NCBI GenBank assembly: GCA_900766945.1 | Contig: CAAFXD010000049.1 | Location: forward strand, 1 to 7,553 | Source: Clostridia bacterium | GTDB lineage: Bacteria; Bacillota; Clostridia; Oscillospirales; Acutalibacteraceae | Direction of reading: 5' to 3' | DNA: 7,553 nucleotides | Shown: positions 1 through 4,228 of the stretch, in pieces | Layout of the letters: each line of letters begins with the position of its first letter | How positions within the stretch are numbered: the first letter of the stretch is position 1 | Notes under the pieces: model-generated | The model's input: the letters and a program-made list of their open reading frames with translations, nothing else | Told to the model about the DNA's origin: nothing | The model's database searches: none | Program-made: the position numbers and the translations under genes

Positions 1-44
1 ACTGTGTCGGACTGTTTCTTTTTGGTGATCCACCGGAGACTCGA
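1..44. repeat. partial duplicate of tRNA-Lys tail and terminator (copy 1 of 2)
   Basis: Bases 1-39 are identical to bases 160-198, and the match continues to 44 with one mismatch at base 40. The repeat therefore has a period of 159 bp. It holds the right arm of a terminator hairpin, a T-run, and then 17 bases (23-39) of the 3' end of a tRNA-Lys on the minus strand, including the CCA end. After base 44 the tRNA sequence stops and hairpin-rich DNA begins. The window edge cuts the copy, so its left extent is unknown. It is most likely a scar of an earlier insertion or duplication at the same tRNA tail. Confidence 0.8.
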
Positions 45-136
45 CAAGGCTGCGCCTTGTCGATTTGCTTCGCAAATATCCGATTATATGTCCCTTTTGC
101 TGACGCAAAAGATGGACAATGGCGTTCGAATCTCCG
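34..136. repeat. hairpin-dense segment with tRNA-derived inverted ends
   Basis: The ends at 34-44 and 126-136 are inverted repeats matching at 10 of 11 positions, and both resemble the tRNA-Lys T-arm. Between them lie three hairpins. The first has a perfect 10-bp stem (41-50 with 54-63) and a 3-base loop. The second has a 5-bp stem (64-68 with 72-76). The third has a 7-bp stem (94-100 with 105-111), extended by 89-93 with 114-118 across a 2-base bulge. There is no ORF. It may be a MITE- or REP-like structured repeat, or a folded RNA read through from the tRNA; the sequence does not decide between them. Confidence 0.5.
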
Positions 137-140
137 AAAC

Positions 141-182
141 GATAAAAAAGAACAGCCCGACTGTGTCGGACTGTTTCTTTTT
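141..182. terminator. terminator beyond displaced tRNA-Lys tail
   Basis: Arms 151-159 and 167-175 form a stem (AACAG then CCGA on the left, TCGG then CTGTT on the right) with one mismatch and a short loop. T-rich runs flank it on both strands: 176-182 on plus, and the complement of 141-150 on minus. It follows the CCA end of the displaced tRNA tail in the minus direction. It was therefore probably the original tRNA-Lys terminator before the element inserted. Confidence 0.6.
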
Positions 183-227
183 GGTGATCCACCGGAGATT
201 CGAACTCCGGACACCTTGATTAAAAGT
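179..227. repeat. attL, left 49-bp direct repeat of the element
   Basis: These 49 bases are identical to 3260-3308. They cover the T-arm, variable region, anticodon-stem 3' strand, most of the anticodon loop and the CCA end of tRNA-Lys on the minus strand. To the right of base 227 the sequence no longer matches the tRNA (TTGCGC instead of CAAGTG), so this copy is only a 3' remnant. A tyrosine integrase using a tRNA 3' end as attB produces exactly this pattern: an intact tRNA on one side and a displaced tail on the other. The exact crossover point inside the 49 bp cannot be read from the sequence. Confidence 0.92.
182..227 (-). pseudogene. displaced 3' remnant of tRNA-Lys(TTT)
   Basis: The 3' 46 bases of tRNA-Lys are present on the minus strand with CCA encoded, but the D-arm, the acceptor 5' strand and the 5' side of the anticodon stem are missing. 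It cannot fold as a tRNA. It is the original chromosomal tail, pushed about 3.1 kb away by the insertion. Confidence 0.85.
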
Positions 228-470
228 TTGCGCGTGGTATTTGTAAGAGGGGTACAGGGGAGAATAGTGGAGAGCGTGGCAGAAATTGCCCCCCTGTATT
301 TAGCAGTAAAATAGGCGCAGGGCGAAGCCCGAGCAACCATATATAAAGCACGCGAACGGTTAGCAGGGAGTGCGTCGCGGCGAAGTGACCGATTTTTAGG
401 AGAACTTTTGGGCGCGGCATTATTCAGCATATTCCGCCCGCAGGCGGGAAGCCCCCGCAAGGGGGCTTTT
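216..470 (+). other. noncoding structured left end of the element, candidate RNA
   Basis: No convincing ORF is present. Several pairings are visible: TACAGGGG near 252 with CCCCTGTA near 291, a GGGC-GAA-GCCC hairpin near 318-328, a CCGCC/GGCGG hairpin at 433-448 with loop CGCA, and then the terminator-like hairpin at 449-470. A weak promoter-like pair, TTGATT at 216-221 and TATTTG at 238-243 with 16 bp between, would start a transcript just inside attL. Together these suggest a roughly 200-nt folded RNA. A plasmid single-strand origin is the main alternative. It matches no RNA family that I recognise. Confidence 0.35.
449..470 (+). terminator. intrinsic terminator-like hairpin
   Basis: An 8-bp stem (449-456 with 461-468) of five G-C pairs plus flanking pairs closes a GCAA tetraloop. 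It is followed by a short T-run ending at 470 and then GCTT. The T-tract is short, so it may be weak. A second hairpin (433-448) abuts it on the 5' side. Confidence 0.5.
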
Positions 471-480
471 GCTTGTGGAG

Positions 481-721
481 AATTGCGGGGATATGGATTT
501 GGATAACATATGAATTTGATAGTAAATTTACAATTTGTTCACCCATTTATCTCTTAATAAGTTTATGATTATCTTGACAATTAAATATACACGGCTAATT
601 GGGGCGGTGACCTGTACCGCCAAAGATAAAAGTAAATGAGTTACAGGGTAATGAATATATGGTAGCGTGGGTGTAGTATGATACTTGGTTGAATGCGTAG
701 AAAAATTCCGAACAGCAAAAC
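481..721. other. A/T-rich noncoding region with hairpin and promoter-like box
   Basis: No supported ORF is present. Visible items are a 10-bp palindrome GTAAATTTAC at 522-531, a perfect -35-like TTGACA at 574-579 whose best -10 (TAATTG, 596-601) is poor, and a hairpin with stem GGCGGT (603-608) and ACCGCC (616-621) around the loop GACCTGT. A transcript starting here would run to the strong terminator at 722-757. The hairpin could instead be part of a replication origin. Neither role is shown. Confidence 0.3.
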
Positions 722-759
722 AAAAGGCTATTGCACTACGAAGTGCGATAGCCTTTTTT
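722..759. terminator. strong bidirectional terminator after the repressor gene
   Basis: A 16-bp stem (722-737 with 742-757) with one T-G pair closes the loop ACGA. It has T6 on the plus side (754-759) and A-runs on the left that give T-runs on the minus strand. In the minus direction it lies just beyond the repressor stop at 764. In the plus direction it would end any transcript from the left end of the element. Confidence 0.85.
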
Positions 760-763
760 CTTT

Positions 764-976
764 TTAATTGTATCTGCCGACAAGGTAATCAATGGAACAC
801 TTGTACAGGTCTGCTAATTGGTAAAGCGTGTCAATGGTGGGCTGTTTTAATCCCATTTCGTATTGCGAGTAAGCAGACCGAGAAACATGGACTGCATTTG
901 CTACTTGTTGTTGCGTGTAGCCGTTTTGCTTACGAAGCATTTTTATGCGTTGCGTAATGCTTTCTTTGATATTCAT
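764..976 (-). CDS. small Cro/CI-type (XRE) helix-turn-helix repressor
   Basis: This 70-aa DNA-binding protein is little more than one HTH_3 domain. Residues 7-62 read as the five-helix Cro/CI fold, with the recognition part in YTQQQVANAVHVSRSAYSQYE, where Q22-V25 starts helix 2 and S32-Y36 lies in helix 3. The ATG at 976-974 follows AGGCGG at a normal distance. It has no dimerisation or protease-sensing domain, so induction by self-cleavage is unlikely. The gene diverges from rep and int, as a copy-control or lysogeny-type repressor usually does, and palindromic sites fill the space between. The inferred role is silencing rep-int and itself. Family assignment is firm; the targets are inferred. 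Confidence 0.93.
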   Translation of the reverse strand: MNIKESITQRIKMLRKQNGYTQQQVANAVHVSRSAYSQYEMGLKQPTIDTLYQLADLYKCSIDYLVGRYN

Positions 977-988
977 AGAAACACCGCC

Positions 989-1005
989 TGCTACTATTGG
1001 TGATA
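989..1005. promoter_or_regulatory. degenerate third repressor site
   Basis: The left half TGCTAC matches the two palindromes at 1064 and 1134, while the right half (GTGATA) is degraded. It lies directly downstream of the repressor -10, about where transcription would start, and ahead of the start codon at 976. Binding here would give autorepression. It is weaker evidence than the other two sites. Confidence 0.4.
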
Positions 1006-1008
1006 TTT

Positions 1009-1037
1009 ATTATACCCGAGAAGCAGAGAAAAAGGAA
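1009..1037 (-). promoter_or_regulatory. promoter of the repressor gene
   Basis: On the minus strand there is a perfect TATAAT -10 (1009-1014). A poor -35 (TTCCTT, 1032-1037) lies at 17 bp spacing. The start point would fall about 25 bp before the repressor ATG. Confidence 0.6.
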
Positions 1038-1063
1038 GCATAAAAGAGGAAACAAAAGAAAAA

Positions 1064-1080
1064 TGCTACTTTCGTTAGCA
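1064..1080. promoter_or_regulatory. operator-like palindrome 1
   Basis: TGCTA and TAGCA flank a 7-bp centre, 17 bp in all. The same half-sites and the same length occur at 1134-1150. The site lies upstream of the proposed rep -35 and upstream of the repressor promoter. Repetition of the site between divergent repressor and rep genes is the reason for calling it an operator. Confidence 0.6.
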
Positions 1081-1099
1081 AAACAGACATTTTTAGAAG

Positions 1100-1128
1100 T
1101 TGCGTAAAAAATTATGAATTGATATATT
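1100..1128 (+). promoter_or_regulatory. candidate rep-int promoter
   Basis: TTGCGT (1100-1105) and TATATT (1123-1128) are separated by 17 bp. The -10 is a good match and the -35 a partial one. Transcription would start near 1135, inside operator 2, which fits simple repression. The leader to rep would be about 260 nt long. Confidence 0.5.
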
Positions 1129-1133
1129 TAAAA

Positions 1134-1150
1134 TGCTACTAAATGTAGCA
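1134..1150. promoter_or_regulatory. operator-like palindrome 2
   Basis: TGCTAC and GTAGCA flank a 5-bp centre: a perfect 6-bp inverted repeat, 17 bp in all. It is exactly 70 bp from operator 1. It overlaps the expected start of the rep transcript, so a bound repressor would block RNA polymerase. Confidence 0.62.
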
Positions 1151-1187
1151 ATAGATTTTTGATAAAAAAGGAAGTGTATTTTATGTA

Positions 1188-1295
1188 ATGCAGAAATGGG
1201 CAATACCCCAACGCGGCGGCGCGGTTGCTTGCGCTTGGGGGTTGGAGGGGGCTGTGCCCCCAAGCACCGCGGGGGCAGCCCCCCGCAGGAATTAA
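1188..1295 (+). CDS. possible 35-aa leader ORF, doubtful
   Basis: A good ribosome-binding site (AAGGAAG, 1168-1174) lies 8 bases before an ATG at 1183 that is followed at once by TAA. The overlapping TAATG offers a second ATG at 1188, opening 35 codons through the GC-rich hairpin block. The peptide is rich in Gly, Ala and Pro and resembles no family known to me. Its composition simply follows the GC-rich hairpins, so it may be noncoding. If translated, it could act as a leader ORF that affects folding of the block ahead of rep. Confidence 0.2.
   Translation: MQKWAIPQRGGAVACAWGLEGAVPPSTAGAAPRRN
1208..1288. other. GC-rich hairpin block before rep, candidate origin or attenuator
   Basis: This is a sharp GC-rich island in an otherwise A/T-rich element. 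CTTGGGGG (1234-1241) pairs with CCCCCAAG (1257-1264). An alternative stem, GGGGGC (1247-1252) with GCCCCC (1256-1261), excludes the first. A third hairpin pairs 1269-1275 with 1280-1286 around loop CAGC. There is no T-run, so it is not a simple terminator. Rolling-circle plasmids commonly keep a hairpin double-strand origin near rep, which makes this a candidate origin. An RNA switch in the rep leader is the alternative. Confidence 0.45.
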
Positions 1296-1303
1296 CTTGA
1301 TTT

Positions 1304-1319
1304 TGATAGTATATTATCA
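1304..1319. repeat. AT-rich 16-bp palindrome before rep
   Basis: TGATAGTA and TATTATCA form an inverted repeat matching at 7 of 8 positions with no spacer. It lies between the GC-rich hairpins and the leader ORF of rep. It could be part of the replication origin (a Rep bind-and-nick region) or a further operator. Its half-sites differ from the TGCTAC operators. Confidence 0.3.
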
Positions 1320-1351
1320 GAATTTTAAAAGACAAAGAAAGGGTGTTTTTT

Positions 1352-1414
1352 ATGAAACAAACAAAACTTGTATTTCTATACGGAAAGGAACGAAATGAAA
1401 AAAACTGTACTTAA
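1352..1414 (+). CDS. 20-aa leader peptide overlapping the rep start
   Basis: The ORF MKQTKLVFLYGKERNEKNCT starts with ATG at 1352 after AAAGGGTG at good spacing and stops at 1412-1414. It overlaps the first 20 bases of rep in another frame. The rep ribosome-binding site (AAAGGA, near 1384-1389) lies inside it. Ribosomes finishing this leader would stop just past the rep start codon, a classic arrangement for translational coupling. No homologue is recognised, and the peptide itself may have no function. Confidence 0.45.
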   Translation: MKQTKLVFLYGKERNEKNCT

Positions 1415-2306
1415 CGAAAACATACGCCCAAAAGATACGGATACTGTCCGCGTCAAAGAAATGGGTAATATCATTGAAATTATGTATGCACAGCATAGGA
1501 ATTTTTTCTGCCCTATTCAAAAAATGGACAGCGAGCATTATGTGGACAAGCGAACGGGAGAGGTAAAAAAGTTTGCGCACATAGGCAGTCGGGTTGATGA
1601 TAAAAACAGCGTTCGTGTTTCTCTTGGAAAATTGAGAGATTTAATCAATGCAAATGTCATAAATCCTGAATATTGCCTTTGGATAACGCTAACATACGCC
1701 GAGAATATGACCGACCCCAAGCGGCTCTATGACGATTTTAGGAAGTTTATACAACGCCTAAAATACAAAATCAAACCCTTTGAATATATCGTTGCAATGG
1801 AACCGCAAGGCAGAGGTGTTTGGCACGCCCATATGATAATGATATTTGACAAGAAAGCGCCATATATACCTAATGCGGAAATGCAAAAAATCTGGGGCTT
1901 TGGTTTTGTATCGGTGAAATCGCTTGAAAATGTAGATAATATCGGCGCGTACCTTACGGCGTATCTTGGTGATATGGAGTTGGAAGAATACAAAAATGCA
2001 GGTCTTGCGTTAAAAGACGGTATGTCTGTAAAATTTCTTGATGATACAGATACAGGAACACCAAAAGCGATTATTAAAGGTGCACGGCTTCAATTTTACC
2101 CGCCTAATTTCAATTTGTATCGTTGCAGTCGCGGTATTAAAAAGCCCGAAAAATATTATACAACTGAAAAAGAGGCAGAAAAAAAGGTCAGTGGTGCAAC
2201 ACTAACCTTTGAACGCACGGTTGAAATCTCCGATACAGAAACGGACTTCAACAATCGATTTAACTATCGTCAGTTTAACACAAGACGAAAACAAAAGCAA
2301 GAGTAA
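1395..2306 (+). CDS. rep: HUH rolling-circle replication initiator (Rep)
   Basis: This is a 303-aa HUH endonuclease that would nick the element's origin and stay covalently bound to DNA through tyrosine to start rolling-circle replication. The three signature motifs appear in order. Motif 1 is WITLTY (96-101). The metal-binding HUH motif is H144-A-H146 in VWHAHMIM, preceded by E136. The tyrosine motif is NIGAYLTAYL, with Y186 and Y190 four residues apart on one helix face, as in two-tyrosine (phiX174 gpA-like) initiators. The C-terminal 50 residues are charged and basic. ATG at 1395 is preferred because AAAGGA precedes it; an upstream in-frame TTG at 1368 has no such site. Int follows 25 bp downstream, so the two form an operon. 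A role as mobilisation relaxase is possible, because these enzymes are related. The class is clear; the exact Rep family is not. Confidence 0.85.
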   Translation: MKKTVLNENIRPKDTDTVRVKEMGNIIEIMYAQHRNFFCPIQKMDSEHYVDKRTGEVKKFAHIGSRVDDKNSVRVSLGKLRDLINANVINPEYCLWITLTYAENMTDPKRLYDDFRKFIQRLKYKIKPFEYIVAMEPQGRGVWHAHMIMIFDKKAPYIPNAEMQKIWGFGFVSVKSLENVDNIGAYLTAYLGDMELEEYKNAGLALKDGMSVKFLDDTDTGTPKAIIKGARLQFYPPNFNLYRCSRGIKKPEKYYTTEKEAEKKVSGATLTFERTVEISDTETDFNNRFNYRQFNTRRKQKQE

Positions 2307-2331
2307 ATATTCAAAAAAGGGAGTTTTTGAA

Positions 2332-3219
2332 ATGACGGTGCGAGATTGCATATCTGCCTTTTTGATTGAACAACAGATACGCGGAAACGCAAAAAATACG
2401 GTGCTTTATTATTCCCGCTGTCTTGGCTTTTTTGCAGATTTTGACGGGAATGCAGACAAACCCATAAACAGCATAAGTGAATTGGATTGCAAGCGGTATT
2501 ACTTGTATTTGTCAAAAAAAGAGGTTACAAGCACAACAATACAGACATACATTCGTGCTTTGCGCGCATTCCTTTTGTGGTGCTATGCTGAACAATATAT
2601 GCAAGAAAACATACCCGAAAAATTTCGACTACCGAAAGCACAGAGAAAAACGATTGATGTTTTGACTGATAACGAGATACAACGGTTGTTCCGATGCTTT
2701 CGCGGTGGTAGGTTTGTTGATGTTCGCAATTACTGCATACTTGCTTTAATGTTGGATAGTGGCTTGCGGCTGAATGAAGTGGTAACCTTGGAAAGCGGTA
2801 ATATGCACATTGCCGAGGGGTATGCAATTGTGAACGGCAAGGGCAACAAACAACGGATAGTTCCTCTTGGCTTGCATAGCAAAAAGGCATTACTTCGATA
2901 TATTGCGCTTATTCCATACCGTTGTGACAAGACACCGTTATTTGTGAAAGACGATTTGACTGCTTTGCAACAAAGTACGATTAAACAACTGTTCCGCAAG
3001 TTGAAAGTACAGGCAGATATTCCGCGCCTTCGTCCGCATTTGTTGCGGCACACCTTTGCTACTCGGTATTTGGAGAATGGTGGAGATATTTACGCTTTAC
3101 AGATGATTTTAGGGCATACTTCGCTTGAAATGGTGAAAAGGTATGTGCACTTGACTACTTCAAAAATGACGGTCAATTACACAGTATACAGTCCGCTTGA
3201 TAATGTCTTGAAAAGATAG
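2332..3219 (+). CDS. int: tyrosine recombinase / integrase (XerD-like)
   Basis: This 295-aa site-specific recombinase would integrate and excise the element at tRNA-Lys. Residues 1-95 form a SAM-like core-binding domain, and 105-280 the catalytic domain. All catalytic residues are visible: R146 in DSGLRLNE, the beta-hairpin lysine in GKGNKQR (K170 or K173), H236 and R239 in HLLRH, H262 in LGH, and the nucleophile Y271 in VKRYVHL. Length and motifs resemble XerD, but the tRNA att sites argue for an integrase rather than a dimer resolvase. The protein lacks the N-terminal arm-binding domain of lambda-type integrases, so att sites may be simple. Start ATG 2332 follows AAGGGAG at 8 bases; the in-frame extension to 2209 overlaps rep and lacks such a site. 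No excisionase gene is seen nearby. Confidence 0.95.
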   Translation: MTVRDCISAFLIEQQIRGNAKNTVLYYSRCLGFFADFDGNADKPINSISELDCKRYYLYLSKKEVTSTTIQTYIRALRAFLLWCYAEQYMQENIPEKFRLPKAQRKTIDVLTDNEIQRLFRCFRGGRFVDVRNYCILALMLDSGLRLNEVVTLESGNMHIAEGYAIVNGKGNKQRIVPLGLHSKKALLRYIALIPYRCDKTPLFVKDDLTALQQSTIKQLFRKLKVQADIPRLRPHLLRHTFATRYLENGGDIYALQMILGHTSLEMVKRYVHLTTSKMTVNYTVYSPLDNVLKR

Positions 3220-3263
3220 AAAAATACCGCAGTTACTCTTTTCTGTAACTGCGGTATTCTTTT
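3220..3263. terminator. terminator shared by int and tRNA-Lys
   Basis: A perfect 14-bp stem (3223-3236 with 3245-3258) closes an 8-base loop. T-tracts lie on both sides: 3260-3263 on plus, and the complement of 3220-3224 on minus. It sits directly after the int stop and directly after the tRNA CCA end on the other strand. It lies inside the element, so insertion would have replaced the original tRNA terminator (151-175) with this one. Confidence 0.85.
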
Positions 3264-3308
3264 GGTGATCCACCGGAGATTCGAACTCCGGACACCTTGA
3301 TTAAAAGT
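3260..3308. repeat. attR, right 49-bp direct repeat
   Basis: Identical over 49 bases to 179-227. Here the tRNA sequence continues past 3308 (CAAGTG), so this copy is part of the intact tRNA-Lys. The tRNA 3' half is therefore supplied by the element and the gene is restored after insertion. Confidence 0.92.
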
Positions 3309-3338
3309 CAAGTGCTCTGCCAACTGAGCTAGTGGATC
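3263..3338 (-). tRNA. tRNA-Lys(TTT)
   Basis: A complete 76-nt tRNA on the minus strand. Acceptor strands GATCCAC and GTGGATC pair over 7 bp, the discriminator is A, and CCA is encoded. The anticodon loop CTTTTAA between CTTGA and TCAAG gives anticodon TTT for lysine. The T-arm stem CGGAG/CTCCG holds loop TTCGAAT. It follows secG on the same strand with a short hairpin between and no clear promoter of its own, so it may be co-transcribed. It is the integration target of the element. Confidence 0.97.
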
Positions 3339-3345
3339 ATATACA

Positions 3346-3363
3346 GGCGGCGAAACTGCCGCC
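3346..3363. other. GC hairpin between secG and tRNA-Lys
   Basis: GGCGGC (3346-3351) pairs with GCCGCC (3358-3363) around the loop GAAACT. On the minus strand, the direction of secG and the tRNA, no T-run follows, so it is a poor terminator. On plus a T6 run follows close by. It may act as a processing site between the secG mRNA and the tRNA. Confidence 0.4.
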
Positions 3364-3381
3364 GTGTTTTTTGTTTACGGC

Positions 3382-3630
3382 TTAGAAGAACAGCATCAAG
3401 AGCGTAGCGGCAAATGCAAGGACAAAGAACACAATGGCAAGGTATCTTGTAATTTTTGCCAAACGCGCTTCAAGCGTTCTGCCTTTATTTTTCCCGAAGA
3501 AGGTGTCAGAGCCGCCTGCAATCGCACCGGAAAGACCGCCTTCACGGCTTTTCTGCATCATAACAATGACGATAATGGCAAGCGATGCCAAAATCAACAA
3601 AATGCCGAGGACAATTTCAAGAGCGCCCAT
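3382..3630 (-). CDS. secG: preprotein translocase subunit SecG
   Basis: This 82-aa inner-membrane subunit of the SecYEG channel is near the usual length. Helix 1 covers about residues 4-24, and helix 2 about 60-82. Between them lies the SecG hallmark region around 31-60, with GGLSGAIAGGSDTFFGKNKG and the polar stretch leading to LAKIT. The start is fixed by GGAGGT seven bases upstream of the ATG at 3630. It has its own promoter at 3676-3704. Downstream on the same strand lies tRNA-Lys. The common clostridial neighbour rnr is not in this window. Confidence 0.95.
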   Translation of the reverse strand: MGALEIVLGILLILASLAIIVIVMMQKSREGGLSGAIAGGSDTFFGKNKGRTLEARLAKITRYLAIVFFVLAFAATLLMLFF

Positions 3631-3675
3631 TTTCTGACCTCCGTTCGTAAGCAGTAGTTTTTTTAGTGCTTTGGT

Positions 3676-3704
3676 ATTCTATCACAGTGCGCCGAAAAAA
3701 GCAA
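3676..3704 (-). promoter_or_regulatory. secG promoter
   Basis: On the minus strand, TTGCTT (3699-3704) and TAGAAT (3676-3681) are spaced by 17 bp. Transcription would start about 40 bp before the secG ATG. Confidence 0.7.
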
Positions 3705-3856
3705 GCCTTTTTTTATCTTTTTTTCAGAAAGCTGTTTTTTATTGCATATTTTCGCCGTTTGCGCAAAAGATAAGGTCAGCAAAAGCAATTCATTTACAAT
3801 TCGCGTTTGCAGATTTGCTTTTGCGCCGCCCGCGGCATTCGTTGCTCGGGCGGTTT
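3705..3856. other. intergenic region with inverted repeats
   Basis: No supported gene is present. A perfect 10-bp inverted repeat (3779-3788 with 3815-3824) is spaced by 26 bp. A 7-bp hairpin CCGCCCG/CGGGCGG (3826-3832 with 3847-3853) lies just beyond the stop of the 95-aa gene. It has a T-run only on the plus side (3854-3858), so it reads as a terminator in the wrong direction for that gene. Either or both could still act as 3'-end structures for the minus-strand message. Confidence 0.4.
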
Positions 3857-4144
3857 TTATTTTTGCGGCGGCTCGCCGTAATCCCAAACATATGCCATAT
3901 GCAAAAGCTGTAACAGCAAAACCGAAAACAGCACCGCGCAAAGCAGCTCTTTGCCACAAAGAAACAACTCCGCAGACAAGCGCAGCATTTTATCATACTG
4001 CCCGATTGTACCTAAGAAAAAACGGCACACAAATGAAGAAAGCAGCAGTCCGCACGCCGTCGGTATGCCGTAGCGAAAGAATTTTCGCGCCGCCGGGCAA
4101 AAATCGGTCAAAAAATTACGAAACTCGGTAAATAGTGCTTGCAT
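3857..4144 (-). CDS. small two-helix membrane protein, unknown function
   Basis: This 95-aa protein is not recognised. The start at 4144 is well supported by AGGGAGGTG 8 bases upstream. A frame continuing further upstream runs antisense through the next gene and is not real. The N-terminal 24 residues are polar and mixed (MQALFTEFRN...). Residues about 26-46 form one likely membrane helix, and 60-85 a second, leucine-rich one. The end is WDYGEPPQK. Four cysteines fall at or beside the helices (C16, C31, C40, C63), with a fifth at C69. It lies between secG and a divergent sugar-isomerase-like gene with about 84 bp between starts. It is plausibly real because of the ribosome-binding site and hydrophobic pattern, though only one sequence is seen. 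Confidence 0.7.
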   Translation of the reverse strand: MQALFTEFRNFLTDFCPAARKFFRYGIPTACGLLLSSFVCRFFLGTIGQYDKMLRLSAELFLCGKELLCAVLFSVLLLQLLHMAYVWDYGEPPQK

Positions 4145-4168
4145 TTTTATGCACCTCCCTATTACAAT
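4139..4168 (+). promoter_or_regulatory. candidate promoter of the TIM-barrel gene
   Basis: TTGCAT (4139-4144) and TACAAT (4163-4168) are spaced by 18 bp. The -10 matches well and the -35 only partly. It overlaps the start region of the divergent 95-aa gene, so the two may be transcribed competitively. No convincing minus-strand promoter is seen here. Confidence 0.35.
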
Positions 4169-4228
4169 AATGGTAACAGGCGATCTTCTCTGTCGCAACG
4201 CACAATTTTTGGCAAACAGGTGATTTTT

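Larger units (their letters stand above)
179..3308. mobile_element. 3.1-kb tRNA-Lys-integrated element (repressor, HUH Rep, tyrosine integrase)
   Basis: The bounds are the perfect 49-bp repeats at 179-227 and 3260-3308, giving a 3081-bp unit. Gene order is: noncoding hairpin region, repressor (minus), control region, rep (plus), int (plus), shared terminator, tRNA. The integrase sits next to the att site that restores the tRNA, as is usual for this class. The element is visibly more A/T-rich than the host genes to its right, except for one GC-rich block at 1208-1288. No relaxase separate from Rep, no type IV secretion gene, no capsid gene, no obvious excisionase and no recognised cargo are visible. 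It is best described as an integrative rolling-circle plasmid or minimal mobilisable element. A phage-satellite or single-stranded-phage relative is possible. Confidence 0.88.

Noticed and set aside
1..203. Direct repeats as the start of a CRISPR array
   Set aside because: Only two copies are visible, with a 120-base gap; they match a tRNA tail and terminator, and no cas gene is seen.
228..470. Known riboswitch or T-box
   Set aside because: No recognisable conserved core is present and no downstream metabolic gene exists; only generic hairpins are visible.
1368..1394. TTG start for Rep, nine codons longer
   Set aside because: It has no ribosome site, while AAAGGA precedes the ATG at 1395.
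2209..2331. N-terminal extension of the integrase
   Set aside because: It overlaps rep in another frame, and AAGGGAG lies just before the ATG at 2332, where the core-binding domain begins.
2332..3219. Housekeeping XerC/XerD rather than an element integrase
   Set aside because: Its place beside a tRNA-derived att repeat and in an operon with rep argues for an integrase, despite XerD-like length and motifs.
3742..4131. Plus-strand ORF of 129 aa
   Set aside because: It is antisense to the membrane protein, has no ribosome site, and its Ala/Lys/Arg-rich composition resembles no protein.
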